Positions 1-6,907 are shown, counted from the stretch's first letter. The stretch is DNA of 11,795 nt from Planctomycetota bacterium (GCA_022573485.1 JACZTW010000097.1:1-11795); one strand, 5' to 3'. Notes: generated by a model from the letters alone, not told the origin. A program made the numbers and translations.

Positions 1-77
1 CGGCAGCACTGATCTGTCATGGGAAATTGGTTCATGGTTAAATGTCATGTACACGGTTTTGCAATAGCTCCTAAGCG

Positions 78-191
78 ATGCTCCTCGGCAAGTACGGTCA
101 GCGAGACCGGAAGGTCGATCTCAACGGAGACAACTTCATCGATGATACGGATGTGGATATCCTGATGGCCAACTGGGGTCCGTGCGAGTAA
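78..191 (+). pseudogene. Remnant of a secreted protein: dockerin-type C-terminal tail
   Basis: This frame encodes a 37-residue tail ending in a well-formed calcium-binding loop (DLNGDNFIDDTDVDILMANW) followed by GPCE and TAA. Acidic loops with this spacing and an NWGP ending are typical of the dockerin-like C-termini of secreted planctomycete proteins. The second repeat is intact and part of the first survives (LLGKYGQ). An in-frame TAA at 72-74 lies just upstream. A neighbouring frame reads Leu-Ser-Asp just before the ATG, as expected of the preceding helix, so a small frameshift may separate the tail from its body. The window begins too close to show the rest. I read it as the broken end of a large extracellular protein, not as a free-standing gene. 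It also serves as the main taxonomic hint. Confidence 0.55.
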
Positions 192-862
192 GTTTTTTAA
201 GGCCGACAGCTTGATTACCCGCAGGGGCTCGATCAGTTCGGGTCCCTGCGGGCTTCGTTCCGGGACACACTTTCGCCGGTCTGGTCCTGGATGAGGACGC
301 GGCGACAGATGAAGGAGAACAGCGATGAGCCGACAGCCAGGAGGCCTTGCCAGCTCGGTTTTTCCTTGGTTTTCTGGCCAAAGCCGCCGGACCCACGATG
401 ACGTTCTGTGGCGTCGCTGCAACGGCTGGCTTCGCGGGTCATTGCAATCGCGGAGTGGCGCTTTGTGCCCAAAGCGCTACTGTGGGGCATCCCGCCAGCG
501 TTGGAAGAGCTGCCGGCCGACTTTCCGCTGTTGGCGCAATCGGGCGAGTCCGGTATAGATCGTCCGCCGATCGACGCGGAAATGCACCAAGCTCCGGGAA
601 GCAGGTCACCGGCAAGAATGGCGTTGCGTTCGGTAATGGGGCGGCTTCGAGCGTGATGACTACGCAACCTCAGGCCCATCAAGCACATTCGTATCCGCAA
701 GGTCCTGCAAGGAAGTTCTAACTTCGTCCAGCCACCCCGGGTTAACTGGCAGAGCATCATGACAGAGCCGGCCAGACGATCAGAATTCCAGACCGTACTA
801 ATCCAAAGTGTCTTTCCAAGACGCCAACGCTTCGACACAGTCCCAGGTGCCCCTAGCAACAC
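192..862. other. Stretch without a recognisable gene
   Basis: About 670 bases with open frames on both strands, the longest a 215-codon reading on the minus strand. None gives a protein with recognisable motifs, plausible composition or a clear ribosome binding site. The candidate proteins are rich in Ser, Arg, Gly and Ala in the way out-of-frame readings of GC-rich DNA usually are. The stretch lies between the dockerin remnant and an IS1380 transposase tail, so decayed insertion-sequence or recombined DNA is the simplest reading. I could not recognise the N-terminal or central parts of an IS1380 transposase in it. Confidence 0.5.
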
Positions 863-1120
863 AACCAGGCGCGGCTTCAACTATTCGCGCTGGCGTACAA
901 CCTCGGGAACTTCCTGCGGCGGTCGGCGCTACCGCGGTCTGTGAAGCACTGGTCGCTGGCCACGCTGCGCGAGAAGCTGATTAAGATCGGTGCGAAAATC
1001 GTTCGGCACGCCAAGTACGTGACGTTCCAGATGGCCGAAGTCGCGGTGCCGCATGAGTTGTTCGCAGCGATCCTGGAGCGGATTCGGCGATTCGGTGTCG
1101 CCGCCGTTGGTGCAGCGTAA
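863..1120 (+). pseudogene. IS1380-family transposase, C-terminal fragment
   Basis: The frame ending at TAA 1118-1120 reads NQARLQLFALAYNLGNFLRR, then SVKHWSLATLREKLIKIGAK and IVRHAKYVTFQMAEVAVP. This is the characteristic C-terminal end of IS1380-family DDE transposases: the RLQLFALAYNLGNFLRRLALP block, the WSL-T-L-REKL-KIGAK block and the RHARY-TFQ-AEVAV block. Only about 85 residues are left of a protein normally around 400-450 residues. An in-frame TAG lies at 854-856 and nothing upstream resembles the catalytic core, so the copy is dead. It marks past mobile-element activity at the left edge of the gene cluster. The family call rests on recognised conserved blocks; no alignment was run. 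Confidence 0.85.
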
Positions 1121-1371
1121 GTGACCATCGCGATCGAGCGAAACGTTGATGATTCCAGTGGGGCACGGGTTGACGCTGCGCGGAAGCGGGGCCGGAATCG
1201 TTGTCCCGGAGGCATCAGGGGCAGGATTGGCACGATGGAGCAGCCACGCAGGCACGAATCGCGGCAAGAGAGGCTGTTTCGCTTGAATCGAGCGGTTCGC
1301 TTGGATATGATTGCGGCCTGAAACCTGGCAACTGGGAAATATCGGAAGAGTAATGAGATTTATCGATTAGG
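1121..1371. mobile_element. Probable 3' non-coding end of the IS1380 remnant
   Basis: IS1380-family elements usually carry a non-coding stretch after the transposase stop before the terminal inverted repeat. This interval follows the transposase fragment directly, holds no convincing gene, and ends near a TTAGG at 1367-1371, close to the next gene's ribosome binding site. The exact right end is not established, because no intact left end or target duplication is seen. If the element does end here, it stops within about ten bases of the ATP-grasp start codon, so transcription of that gene could begin inside IS-derived DNA. Confidence 0.35.
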
Positions 1372-1380
1372 ATCGGAGAG

Positions 1381-2319
1381 ATGAAGAGACTTGCGATTGT
1401 AAGTGCACAAATAGCTGTTCGATGGGGAGGTGGAGAAGATAGCTTCGGATATGAGACCCGCGATCTCCTTCGGGCAGCCCGGCAGAGGTTAGGCGATGCA
1501 TTCTGCATTCATCCTCGCAGGATCGGTCTCCACTATTCGAATCGAAGGGGTAAATACCGGGCTCGAGTAATCCATCAAGGGGAGGACGTTTCGGATTTGA
1601 CGTACTTAATCGTTCGTGGCGTCACCGGTGTAAACACGCAGATATCGACACTTGCACTAACGCTAGCCGCTATCGGATGTCGGGTAATCGATTCTCCTGA
1701 GGTTTTTGCGGGAGAGGAGGCTTCCAAGGCCCTGTCGAGCAGCAGACGCTTTATGCGCGGCGGCTTGCCGGAGACGTTCATTGCTTTTTCACTGGATCAA
1801 GCGCGAGTGCTGCTGGAAATAGCCCAGGCGGAGGATCTGTTTCCATTAATCGCAAAACCGCATCTTGGCAAACAGGGCCAGGGCATAGCGAGGCTTCATG
1901 GACCGAGGGACGCTGAACGTTATGTTGCCACCTTCTTCGAAGCTGATGTCAAGCCATTGGTAAAGGTGTTGTTGGTGCAGCAGATGATCGACTTGGAAGC
2001 AGAATTCCGGGTGCTCGTTGTGGGGAATCGTCCCCTGGGTGTGGTGCGCAAGATTCCGTGCCACTCTGACGGGACGGGTAATGCCTCCACTGGAGCTCGT
2101 TTCGAACAAGTGGAGGACGAATCGGTCGTGGAGTTCGCGCGAAGGCAGGCTGAGCAAGATGGGCTCGCCATCGCAGGTGTCGATATCGGCCGAGGTCGTG
2201 ATGGCAGCATATATCTGCTCGAGAATAATCGAGCACCTCAATGGCAGAACTTCGAAAGCGCGACAAGTATAAATGTAGCCGACGAAGTACTAGATTATCT
2301 CTGTAGCGATTCCCCGTAA
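1381..2319 (+). CDS. RimK-like ATP-grasp ligase
   Basis: The 312-residue protein has the layout of ATP-grasp carboxylate-amine ligases of the RimK/glutathione synthetase type. These activate a carboxylate as an acyl phosphate and join it to an amine. Residues 153-169 hold the ATP-grasp lysine and glycine-rich loop (LFPLIAKPHLGKQGQGI, K159). Residues 197-203 (VLLVQQM) form the hinge strand before the E208/R210 strand. The end of the fold carries the metal-binding pair near D268, E281 and N283, in a LLENNRAP segment that replaces the usual EVN-PG. Length is normal for a stand-alone RimK-like enzyme. AGGA at 1369-1372 lies 8 bases before the ATG. The substrate cannot be named: the N-terminal 110 residues, which usually set specificity, are not recognised. 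The next gene is 121 bases downstream and encodes an unrecognised protein, a possible partner or substrate. Confidence 0.85.
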   Translation: MKRLAIVSAQIAVRWGGGEDSFGYETRDLLRAARQRLGDAFCIHPRRIGLHYSNRRGKYRARVIHQGEDVSDLTYLIVRGVTGVNTQISTLALTLAAIGCRVIDSPEVFAGEEASKALSSSRRFMRGGLPETFIAFSLDQARVLLEIAQAEDLFPLIAKPHLGKQGQGIARLHGPRDAERYVATFFEADVKPLVKVLLVQQMIDLEAEFRVLVVGNRPLGVVRKIPCHSDGTGNASTGARFEQVEDESVVEFARRQAEQDGLAIAGVDIGRGRDGSIYLLENNRAPQWQNFESATSINVADEVLDYLCSDSP

Positions 2320-2429
2320 GCAAAGTCCAAACTCGACAGTCGGTCACCAACCAATTGCAGTACCCTTGATTTCTTGCACAGAATGTACTTGCGAAACGGC
2401 TACAAAGATTGGATCGCTGCGAGATCAAG

Positions 2430-2434
2430 AGGAG
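2430..2434 (+). promoter_or_regulatory. Ribosome binding site deciding the start at 2441
   Basis: AGGAG sits 6 bases before the ATG at 2441. The frame is open back to an ATG at 2366, but that upstream ATG has no comparable site, and the extra 25 residues are cysteine- and threonine-rich with no protein character. The downstream start is preferred. Confidence 0.75.
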
Positions 2435-2440
2435 TTGACG

Positions 2441-3694
2441 ATGATGGTCATGGATTGGAATTCCCCTGCTCTACAGTGTCTTGTCGAGAGCATTTTGCGT
2501 GTGCCTCAACCATCGTTCAAGGCCTACGTGCAGGATGCTCTCGACGAGAAAGGGGGGAGAATTACGTTTTCTGGGGGGGAACGAAACGCTGAGATCGACT
2601 TGTTATGTTCCTTTTTCGGGAGCCCGCGGGATGTTGTCATCAGTCGGCCTCGCGCGCCAGCCACTTTGTCTCCGATCATGTGGCATGCGGAACGTTCAAA
2701 ACGCTACGTGGACGGCAGTGATCGCGATCGCCTCTTGCAGATTCGCAATTGCTTCATCAGACAGCGATATGTCAGGCAGTGGGGTGTGCGACTACTGAAC
2801 ATCGAAAGAATCGTCCAAGATCTTTTTGGTTTTCACGGGGCCGTCTCTCCTTTCGCCACCATCGAAGAGCGGCTTATTGTTCTCCCAAAGGTGCTCTATG
2901 AGATTAGGCAGGGTCGAGTTAAGTTGCTGTTCCTAGGGGAGCACCCTCAAGTTGAACTGCTCCAGTTCTTCAGCTGCGCGGAGAACTGGGCGAACTTGAT
3001 CCAGCTTCATCCATACACACACAGGCGGTACCTTCACACGCTCGAAGTGTCGACGTTTCGCGAGGAGCTAAACAAATGGCTGAAGGACGAAATCGCCCGC
3101 ATCTTTGACCTTCCAGGGGTAGAAACGCGACATCTGGATGAACTCGCCGAAGAAGGCCGTGTCTATGACCTTTCAAAAAAAACCATCCTCGTAATACTTG
3201 CCGCCGTCGCCGAGCGCTGGTCTGCGGTGTCTAGAACCGGCGACCAGATCAAGTCAGCTCATGCTCTGCTCGAAGACTGCCGCCTAGCGATCCAAGAGGG
3301 GTGCGAATATGTTGATGGCTATCGGTTTGATCTGCCTGGGCCATACGTTCCCCAGGAGAGCGATCCGGAAGAGCTTCATGGAAAGATGCAGGCCTTCTTG
3401 CTGGATATTGGACTCGCCGAAACCGTCCTCGGTCCACCCAAACATATTGAAGCTCAAGGAGGGTATGGCGAGGCACCGGGACGGACGGATCGCATCGAGC
3501 ACCAGAAGGGATCCCAGCATCAGGGCTTGACAGCAAACGAAGTGATGATCGCCTACTTGGCAAATTGCCATAAAAGCCAACGTAGACCGACTTTGCGAGA
3601 TTGCGTTTCTTGGTCAAAGACGGTCGATTGCCCCTATGCTAAGACAACACTGGCTAATACGTCAACTTGGAAGGGATATAGAACGACCATTTGA
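2441..3694 (+). CDS. Unrecognised 417-aa protein, possible C-terminal DNA-binding domain
   Basis: I do not recognise this family. The 417-residue product is soluble by appearance, with no signal peptide or membrane segment. Its first 300 residues are mixed alpha/beta with many charged helices, for example around EELNKWLKDEIARIF and KKTILVILAAVAERW. A glycine- and charge-rich linker (EAQGGYGEAPGRTDRIEHQK) precedes the last 55 residues (about 363-417). That tail reads like a short helical bundle (TANEVMIAYLANCH, PTLRDCVSWSK, STWKGYRTT) of the kind found in helix-turn-helix or winged-helix DNA-binding tails. This is an inference from pattern only. It lies 121 bases after the ATP-grasp gene on the same strand, too far to show coupling but compatible with one transcript. 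Confidence 0.75.
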   Translation: MMVMDWNSPALQCLVESILRVPQPSFKAYVQDALDEKGGRITFSGGERNAEIDLLCSFFGSPRDVVISRPRAPATLSPIMWHAERSKRYVDGSDRDRLLQIRNCFIRQRYVRQWGVRLLNIERIVQDLFGFHGAVSPFATIEERLIVLPKVLYEIRQGRVKLLFLGEHPQVELLQFFSCAENWANLIQLHPYTHRRYLHTLEVSTFREELNKWLKDEIARIFDLPGVETRHLDELAEEGRVYDLSKKTILVILAAVAERWSAVSRTGDQIKSAHALLEDCRLAIQEGCEYVDGYRFDLPGPYVPQESDPEELHGKMQAFLLDIGLAETVLGPPKHIEAQGGYGEAPGRTDRIEHQKGSQHQGLTANEVMIAYLANCHKSQRRPTLRDCVSWSKTVDCPYAKTTLANTSTWKGYRTTI

Positions 3695-4047
3695 CAACCC
3701 TACTCTGTCACCGCCATTGCCCACAGCCTACTGCGTCGGCGCATCCGGGATTCCCGTCCAGACAGTGTCCAAGTGGACAAAAACAGATTAGCCGAAATTC
3801 TAACCTCATCTCTCACAAACTATTCCGTTGCCGAAACTGTCCTTAACTGGGAAATCTCCCCGTTAAGTGGAAGGTGATCGAGAACCGACGCCTGCACCTG
3901 GCGATCTTTAGCCGGAGGGAGGTCGGCAGAAATGCAGAAGGCCCACGGCCTCGCCAACGTCCTCCACATGCTAGCCACGAGGCGTTGGCTCGGGCGAAGA
4001 CTAGGCAGCAAGGAGAGAATCAGAAGGCTGGTCAAGGCGACACTGTA
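3695..4047. other. Intergenic stretch with a strong inverted repeat
   Basis: About 350 bases between two unrecognised genes. It contains the hairpin at 3842-3867 and a GTG at 3874 in frame with the downstream small gene. The 58 codons from that GTG to the ATG at 4048 give a low-complexity Arg/Gln/Ala-rich peptide with no fold signs. I therefore treat it as probable leader DNA, although an N-terminally longer product cannot be excluded. Confidence 0.45.
3842..3867. repeat. Inverted repeat, 11-bp arms with one mismatch
   Basis: CTTAACTGGGA at 3842-3852 faces TCCCCGTTAAG at 3857-3867 across a 4-base loop. Ten of eleven positions pair, with one T/C mismatch. No T-run follows on either side, so it is not a standard rho-independent terminator. 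Its place 6 bases before the GTG at 3874 and about 180 bases before the likely ATG fits an operator or a structured leader. Confidence 0.5.
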
Positions 4048-4524
4048 ATGAGCCGCACAAAGGTCCGTACAAGGATCCGGGACAGCGATCAGGAAGTGAT
4101 CCTGAGGGCGGTGGCCGCGCACCGTGGCGTGCAGGTGAGGGATGCGCCGTGCTCGGCTGACTTGGAGATTCTATGTTCGCCCACAGAGGCGGACGGAATC
4201 ATCAAGACGGCCGAGGCGGTTCACTCCGCTCTCGCCCTCTACAAGGCAAAAATGATCGGCGATCTCCTCAGTGCTGCTGGCGCCAGCAAGTCGCCGTACT
4301 CCGACCATTACGCTCGTATCTTCACCCGAGTGCTCGACGCCAATCCCGATGCGAAACTGCTCTATCAGATCTGCCAGAGGAAGATGGCGCGGCCGAATGC
4401 TCCCACCGAGGTGGAGCAGCCTCTCGAACCTGCAGGCAACGGTGATCAGTCGACAACGTCGACTCGGCTGACTCGCTTTCTCGCGTTACCGTTCAAGATG
4501 TGGAGCTTTGCACGTAACCAATAG
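4048..4524 (+). CDS. Unrecognised 158-aa small protein
   Basis: No family is recognised. From the ATG at 4048 the product is 158 residues and begins with a basic segment (MSRTKVRTRIR). A helical central part follows (about residues 46-113: TEADGIIKTAEAVHSALALY, AKMIGDLLSAAGASKS, YARIFTRVLDANPDAKLLYQ). The tail is Pro/Glu/Gln-rich and ends with a hydrophobic-aromatic segment (RFLALPFKMWSFARNQ) that might touch a membrane or partner. The frame is open upstream to a GTG at 3874, giving 216 residues. The shorter form is chosen because the extension looks non-globular, but neither start has a textbook ribosome binding site. The next gene starts 112 bases later on the same strand. Confidence 0.6.
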   Translation: MSRTKVRTRIRDSDQEVILRAVAAHRGVQVRDAPCSADLEILCSPTEADGIIKTAEAVHSALALYKAKMIGDLLSAAGASKSPYSDHYARIFTRVLDANPDAKLLYQICQRKMARPNAPTEVEQPLEPAGNGDQSTTSTRLTRFLALPFKMWSFARNQ

Positions 4525-4636
4525 AGAACCGATGCCCACTGCCCTGCCGACTGATCATCAGATTGCGACGGACGGCTGTCAGGCAGACCCTGATCAAAAT
4601 GGCGGCAGCAGTTAAGAGGCAAATATAGAGACCACG

Positions 4637-5134
4637 ATGAGACCTGAATTCTGCAATACTGGACCAGTGAGCTGGGACGTGAGCAAGGCTCATCAAATCG
4701 TCTCTGATGGCAGACACCCAGTACTACAACCTGTCGGCTCTTTGCTGGGCTTCATCGCTCGGCGGCGCGAATTGCCCGATGGCCGGATCGAAATCAAACT
4801 GGGCCACTGCATCAACGAGCACCATGTTCCCAACGTAGACCCCGACAAATCCGGAATCGCCGCGTATGCCGTTGACGACTATATCCTAATTGATGGCCAT
4901 CACCGTGTGGTGAGATGTGAGCAGCTCGGCAGACGAACTTTCCCGGTGTATTTCATGACTCAAGAGGAATCGGAATCTTGTCTCGATACATGGAGCTTGA
5001 GATTCGTGCGGGAGGCCAGAAGGCGGGACACCGCCCGCAGAGCGAAGACAAACAAGAGGCGCAACAGTCGCTCGCGGTGTGGTTTTCGCCGCGGAAGACG
5101 TGCGTACACGAAACAACGGTCCAACAATCCCTGA
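4637..5134 (+). CDS. ParB-like nuclease-fold protein
   Basis: The 165-residue product carries the core of the ParB/Srx-like fold. Its signature strand-turn-helix is YILIDGHHRVVRCEQLGRR (residues 82-100), with DGHHR at 86-90, followed by a strand TFPVYFMT. ParB-like domains bind or cut nucleic acid or act as CTP/ATP-dependent switches. Small stand-alone members are common in phages, plasmids and defence islands. It is unlike chromosomal ParB: no helix-turn-helix domain follows, and upstream of DGHHR the usual regular motifs are weak. From about residue 120 the chain becomes an Arg-rich tail, while an overlapping frame (4978-5256) is more protein-like and runs to just before the next gene, so a frameshift near 4980-5010 is possible. 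The ribosome binding site is poor (AGAG at 4629-4632). Confidence 0.75.
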   Translation: MRPEFCNTGPVSWDVSKAHQIVSDGRHPVLQPVGSLLGFIARRRELPDGRIEIKLGHCINEHHVPNVDPDKSGIAAYAVDDYILIDGHHRVVRCEQLGRRTFPVYFMTQEESESCLDTWSLRFVREARRRDTARRAKTNKRRNSRSRCGFRRGRRAYTKQRSNNP

Positions 5135-5256
5135 TACTCGAGTACAAGGAATGTGCGGTGCATGAAGTGGACTTCGTACATGAATGCAAAGTCAGGCAAG
5201 ATCGAATCCACTACTTTGATCATCTTGAAGAATCGATCCGGGAAGAAAACGCTTAA
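4978..5256 (+). CDS. Overlapping 92-codon frame, possible true C-terminus of the ParB-like gene
   Basis: This frame starts with TTG (ATG at 4990) and overlaps the ParB-like gene by 157 bases in another phase. It ends 42 bases before the DUF5131 gene. Its second half looks like ordinary protein: acidic, with mixed residues (SLILEYKECAVHEVDFVHEC, IHYFDHLEESIREENA). The competing ParB-frame tail is a run of arginines and lysines. It may be a short separate gene, the original end of the ParB-like protein displaced by a frameshift, or chance. No slippery heptamer is evident near the switch region. I know of no family match. Confidence 0.35.
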   Translation: MSRYMELEIRAGGQKAGHRPQSEDKQEAQQSLAVWFSPRKTCVHETTVQQSLILEYKECAVHEVDFVHECKVRQDRIHYFDHLEESIREENA

Positions 5257-5269
5257 CGTGAACAGCGTT
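5248..5269. repeat. Short inverted repeat before the DUF5131 gene
   Basis: AACGCT at 5248-5253 faces AGCGTT at 5264-5269 across a 10-base loop, 29 bases before the ATG at 5299. It could be an operator half-site pair or chance. It has no T-run and is not a terminator. Confidence 0.25.
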
Positions 5270-5298
5270 ACGATAGCGTGTTGAAAGGATAGACAATT

Positions 5299-6168
5299 AT
5301 GGCGGACACAAGCATCGAGTGGACGGATTTGACGCCGAATCCGTTTCGCGCACGCAACCTCGAGACTGGTAATATTGGCCACTACTGTCAAAAAATCAGT
5401 CCCGGATGCCTCTATTGCTATGCTGCCAGGTGGCAGCATCGGCTCGGCACGGATTTGGACTTCCTACCGCGGAACCGTGAAAAGGTCGAACTCTTTCTTG
5501 ATGAGAAAGTTCTACGTCAGGTGCTCAAGCGCCGAAAGCCCAGCAAGTGTTTTTGGTGCGACATGACGGACATGTTCTATGAAGGTTATCCATTCGAATG
5601 GATAGACAAGTGTTTCGACGTGATGGCCCTAACGCCACAGCATGTCCATCAGATACTGACCAAGCGGCCGGAGAGGATGCTTGAGTACCTGAAAAGTCGG
5701 TGCCACGGAGAGATGAAAAATGTTTGGCTCGGCACGAGCGTGGAGGATCAGAAGCGAGCTGATGAACGCATTCCAATTCTGCGGCATCGCCCTGCTCTCA
5801 TACGTTTCTTGTCAGTCGAGCCAATCCTTGAGCCGGTAAACCTCGATCTCGAAGGCATTGATTGGGTTATCTTCGGCGGCGAGTCGGGCATGCACCTCTT
5901 CAATCAGAAAACGCGCGAACAACGCGGAAACGTCGTTACTTATTCCAACGGCAAGTGGTTCGCAACAGAACATGGGCTGAGCATTGCACGGAGTGTCAGG
6001 AACCAGTGCATTCAAGCGGGCGTGAAGTTCTTTCTGAAGCAGTTTGGCGGTGCTTATCCCAAGAGTGCAGGAAGAGTCCTCGATCTGCACACTTGGGATG
6101 AGATGCCCGGCGAGCGTGAGATGGAGGGCAAGGACACTGCTGTTCTAAGGCTGCCGGTACTACCGTAG
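5299..6168 (+). CDS. DUF5131 (phage Gp37/Gp68-type) three-cysteine protein
   Basis: The 289-residue product matches the DUF5131 family throughout. The opening is TSIEWTDLTPNPF, followed by the three-cysteine motif C30-x6-C37-x2-C40 in a SPGCLYCYA block. CDMTDMF lies near residue 90, HQILTKRPERM at 117-127 and NVWLGTSVEDQKRADERIP at 141-159. RFLSVEPIL follows at 169-177, the WVIFGGESG block at 189-197 and NQCIQAGVKFFLKQFG at 235-250. The cysteine spacing resembles iron-sulfur-binding clusters, and the family occurs on phages and mobile islands, often beside the three-Cys-motif partner TcmP. Its biochemical role is unsettled. An extra hydrophilic stretch (residues 199-225) separates GGESG from the next block. 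AAAGGA at 5284-5289 lies 9 bases before the ATG. No TcmP-like gene is visible here. Confidence 0.9.
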   Translation: MADTSIEWTDLTPNPFRARNLETGNIGHYCQKISPGCLYCYAARWQHRLGTDLDFLPRNREKVELFLDEKVLRQVLKRRKPSKCFWCDMTDMFYEGYPFEWIDKCFDVMALTPQHVHQILTKRPERMLEYLKSRCHGEMKNVWLGTSVEDQKRADERIPILRHRPALIRFLSVEPILEPVNLDLEGIDWVIFGGESGMHLFNQKTREQRGNVVTYSNGKWFATEHGLSIARSVRNQCIQAGVKFFLKQFGGAYPKSAGRVLDLHTWDEMPGEREMEGKDTAVLRLPVLP

Positions 6169-6177
6169 GAATCAGTC

Positions 6178-6360
6178 ATGATTGCTGCTGACCGTATCTA
6201 CCCAGGTCCCTGCGAGGGTCTCGCATTCTGGTCATGGCATCGAGCGGCTGGCAGTCCAACTCAGGCGAGAATCTCGCACCGTCGAAGGAACCTGTCGGGC
6301 GTACATCCACGACAACCGAAGGAGCCCCCGAAGCTGGTCAGCGCCTGCCGGCCTTTTTGA
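6178..6360 (+). CDS. Doubtful 60-aa ORF
   Basis: The frame has an ATG at 6178 with AGGA at 6167-6170, 7 bases upstream and overlapping the DUF5131 stop. It ends 12 bases before the next start. The spacing is gene-like, but the product (MIAADRIYPGPCEGLAFWSW at the start, Arg/Pro-rich afterwards) has no recognisable fold and resembles an out-of-frame reading of GC-rich DNA. A second frame (6182-6460) overlaps it. It may be a leader or simply spacer DNA. Confidence 0.25.
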   Translation: MIAADRIYPGPCEGLAFWSWHRAAGSPTQARISHRRRNLSGVHPRQPKEPPKLVSACRPF

Positions 6361-6372
6361 AGGAACCTACCC

Positions 6373-6900
6373 ATGTTGCAGAGAGTCACACGCAATGAAA
6401 CTGATCAAGGGCCGGCAATCTTTATTGTCGTTGACGGAGGTAAGAAGTATGGCCCACTGACTGAGAATGGCTTGATCGAGTGGTTCCAAAGACCGTTTCA
6501 CCTACTTTTTGACACGACACGAAACGAGCTATTCGTCCACCATCACGACCGACGTGATGCCCAGAAAATCTCTTTGGGACCCCATGTCGAACGGAGAGAG
6601 CTGTCCTCTGTTCTTGAGATCCTACGCGTGTTCGCCGAAAACCCCGGGAAGCGCTTCACCCAACGGATCTTCTTACATTATTCCAGCCTCCATTCGATCG
6701 AACCTGAGACCTTCATCAAGTACGTCGGGAGAGCCCGGTCGTTGATTTATGACACGGGAGGGCAAAAACGCCTGATTCTAACAGATCAGGGTGTGGATAC
6801 TTCGGTGAGCTCGACTGGTTGTGCCTATTATGCGACCCCCGACAAGATCTGGCGTGTGGTGCGATATATTCCTGAATTGTCCGCAAGATTTCCGTCGTGA
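6373..6900 (+). CDS. Stand-alone winged-helix protein, OmpR/PhoB C-terminal type
   Basis: The 175-residue product ends in a domain like the DNA-binding half of OmpR/PhoB regulators. A helix comes first (ELSSVLEILRVFAENPGKRF, 76-95). A recognition-type helix follows (PETFIKYVGRARSLI, 111-125), then a wing with the usual closing pattern (RLILTDQGVDTSVSSTGCAYY, with the G-x-Y-like end at 149-153). In the family the equivalent segments are LL-LLA-NPGRVVSREEL, VHISRLRRKL and TVRGVGYR. The receiver domain is absent: residues 14-74 form a short beta-rich segment (AIFIVVDGGKKYGPLTENGL) of unknown role and carry no phospho-aspartate pocket. AAGGAA at 6360-6365 lies 7 bases before the ATG. Lying 127 bases before the tubulin-like unit, it could regulate that unit. 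This is inferred from position only. Confidence 0.65.
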   Translation: MLQRVTRNETDQGPAIFIVVDGGKKYGPLTENGLIEWFQRPFHLLFDTTRNELFVHHHDRRDAQKISLGPHVERRELSSVLEILRVFAENPGKRFTQRIFLHYSSLHSIEPETFIKYVGRARSLIYDTGGQKRLILTDQGVDTSVSSTGCAYYATPDKIWRVVRYIPELSARFPS

Positions 6901-6907
6901 CGTCCAT

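Noticed and set aside
233..880. 215-codon open frame on the minus strand
   Set aside because: Its composition is Ser/Arg/Gly-rich without motifs, there is no good ribosome binding site, and it overlaps part of the IS1380 fragment. It looks like a chance frame.
70..1371. CCTAAGCGAT at 70-79 resembles the reverse complement of 1362-1371 (9 of 10), as if they were the ends of a 1.3-kb insertion sequence
   Set aside because: The similarity stops after ten bases, the dockerin tail would lie inside the element, and no target duplication is evident. A ten-base match of this kind can arise by chance.
3766..3779. TGTCC-AAGT-GGACA palindrome
   Set aside because: The stem is only 5 bp and no T-run follows in the direction of the upstream gene, so it does not qualify as a terminator.
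1330..3855. The 11-base word AACTGGGAAAT occurs at 1330-1340 and 3845-3855
   Set aside because: Shared 11-mers are expected by chance in a window of this size, and the flanks do not match.
4960..5439. 159-codon open frame on the minus strand across the ParB-like/DUF5131 boundary
   Set aside because: It overlaps the well-supported DUF5131 start on the opposite strand and has no recognisable domain.
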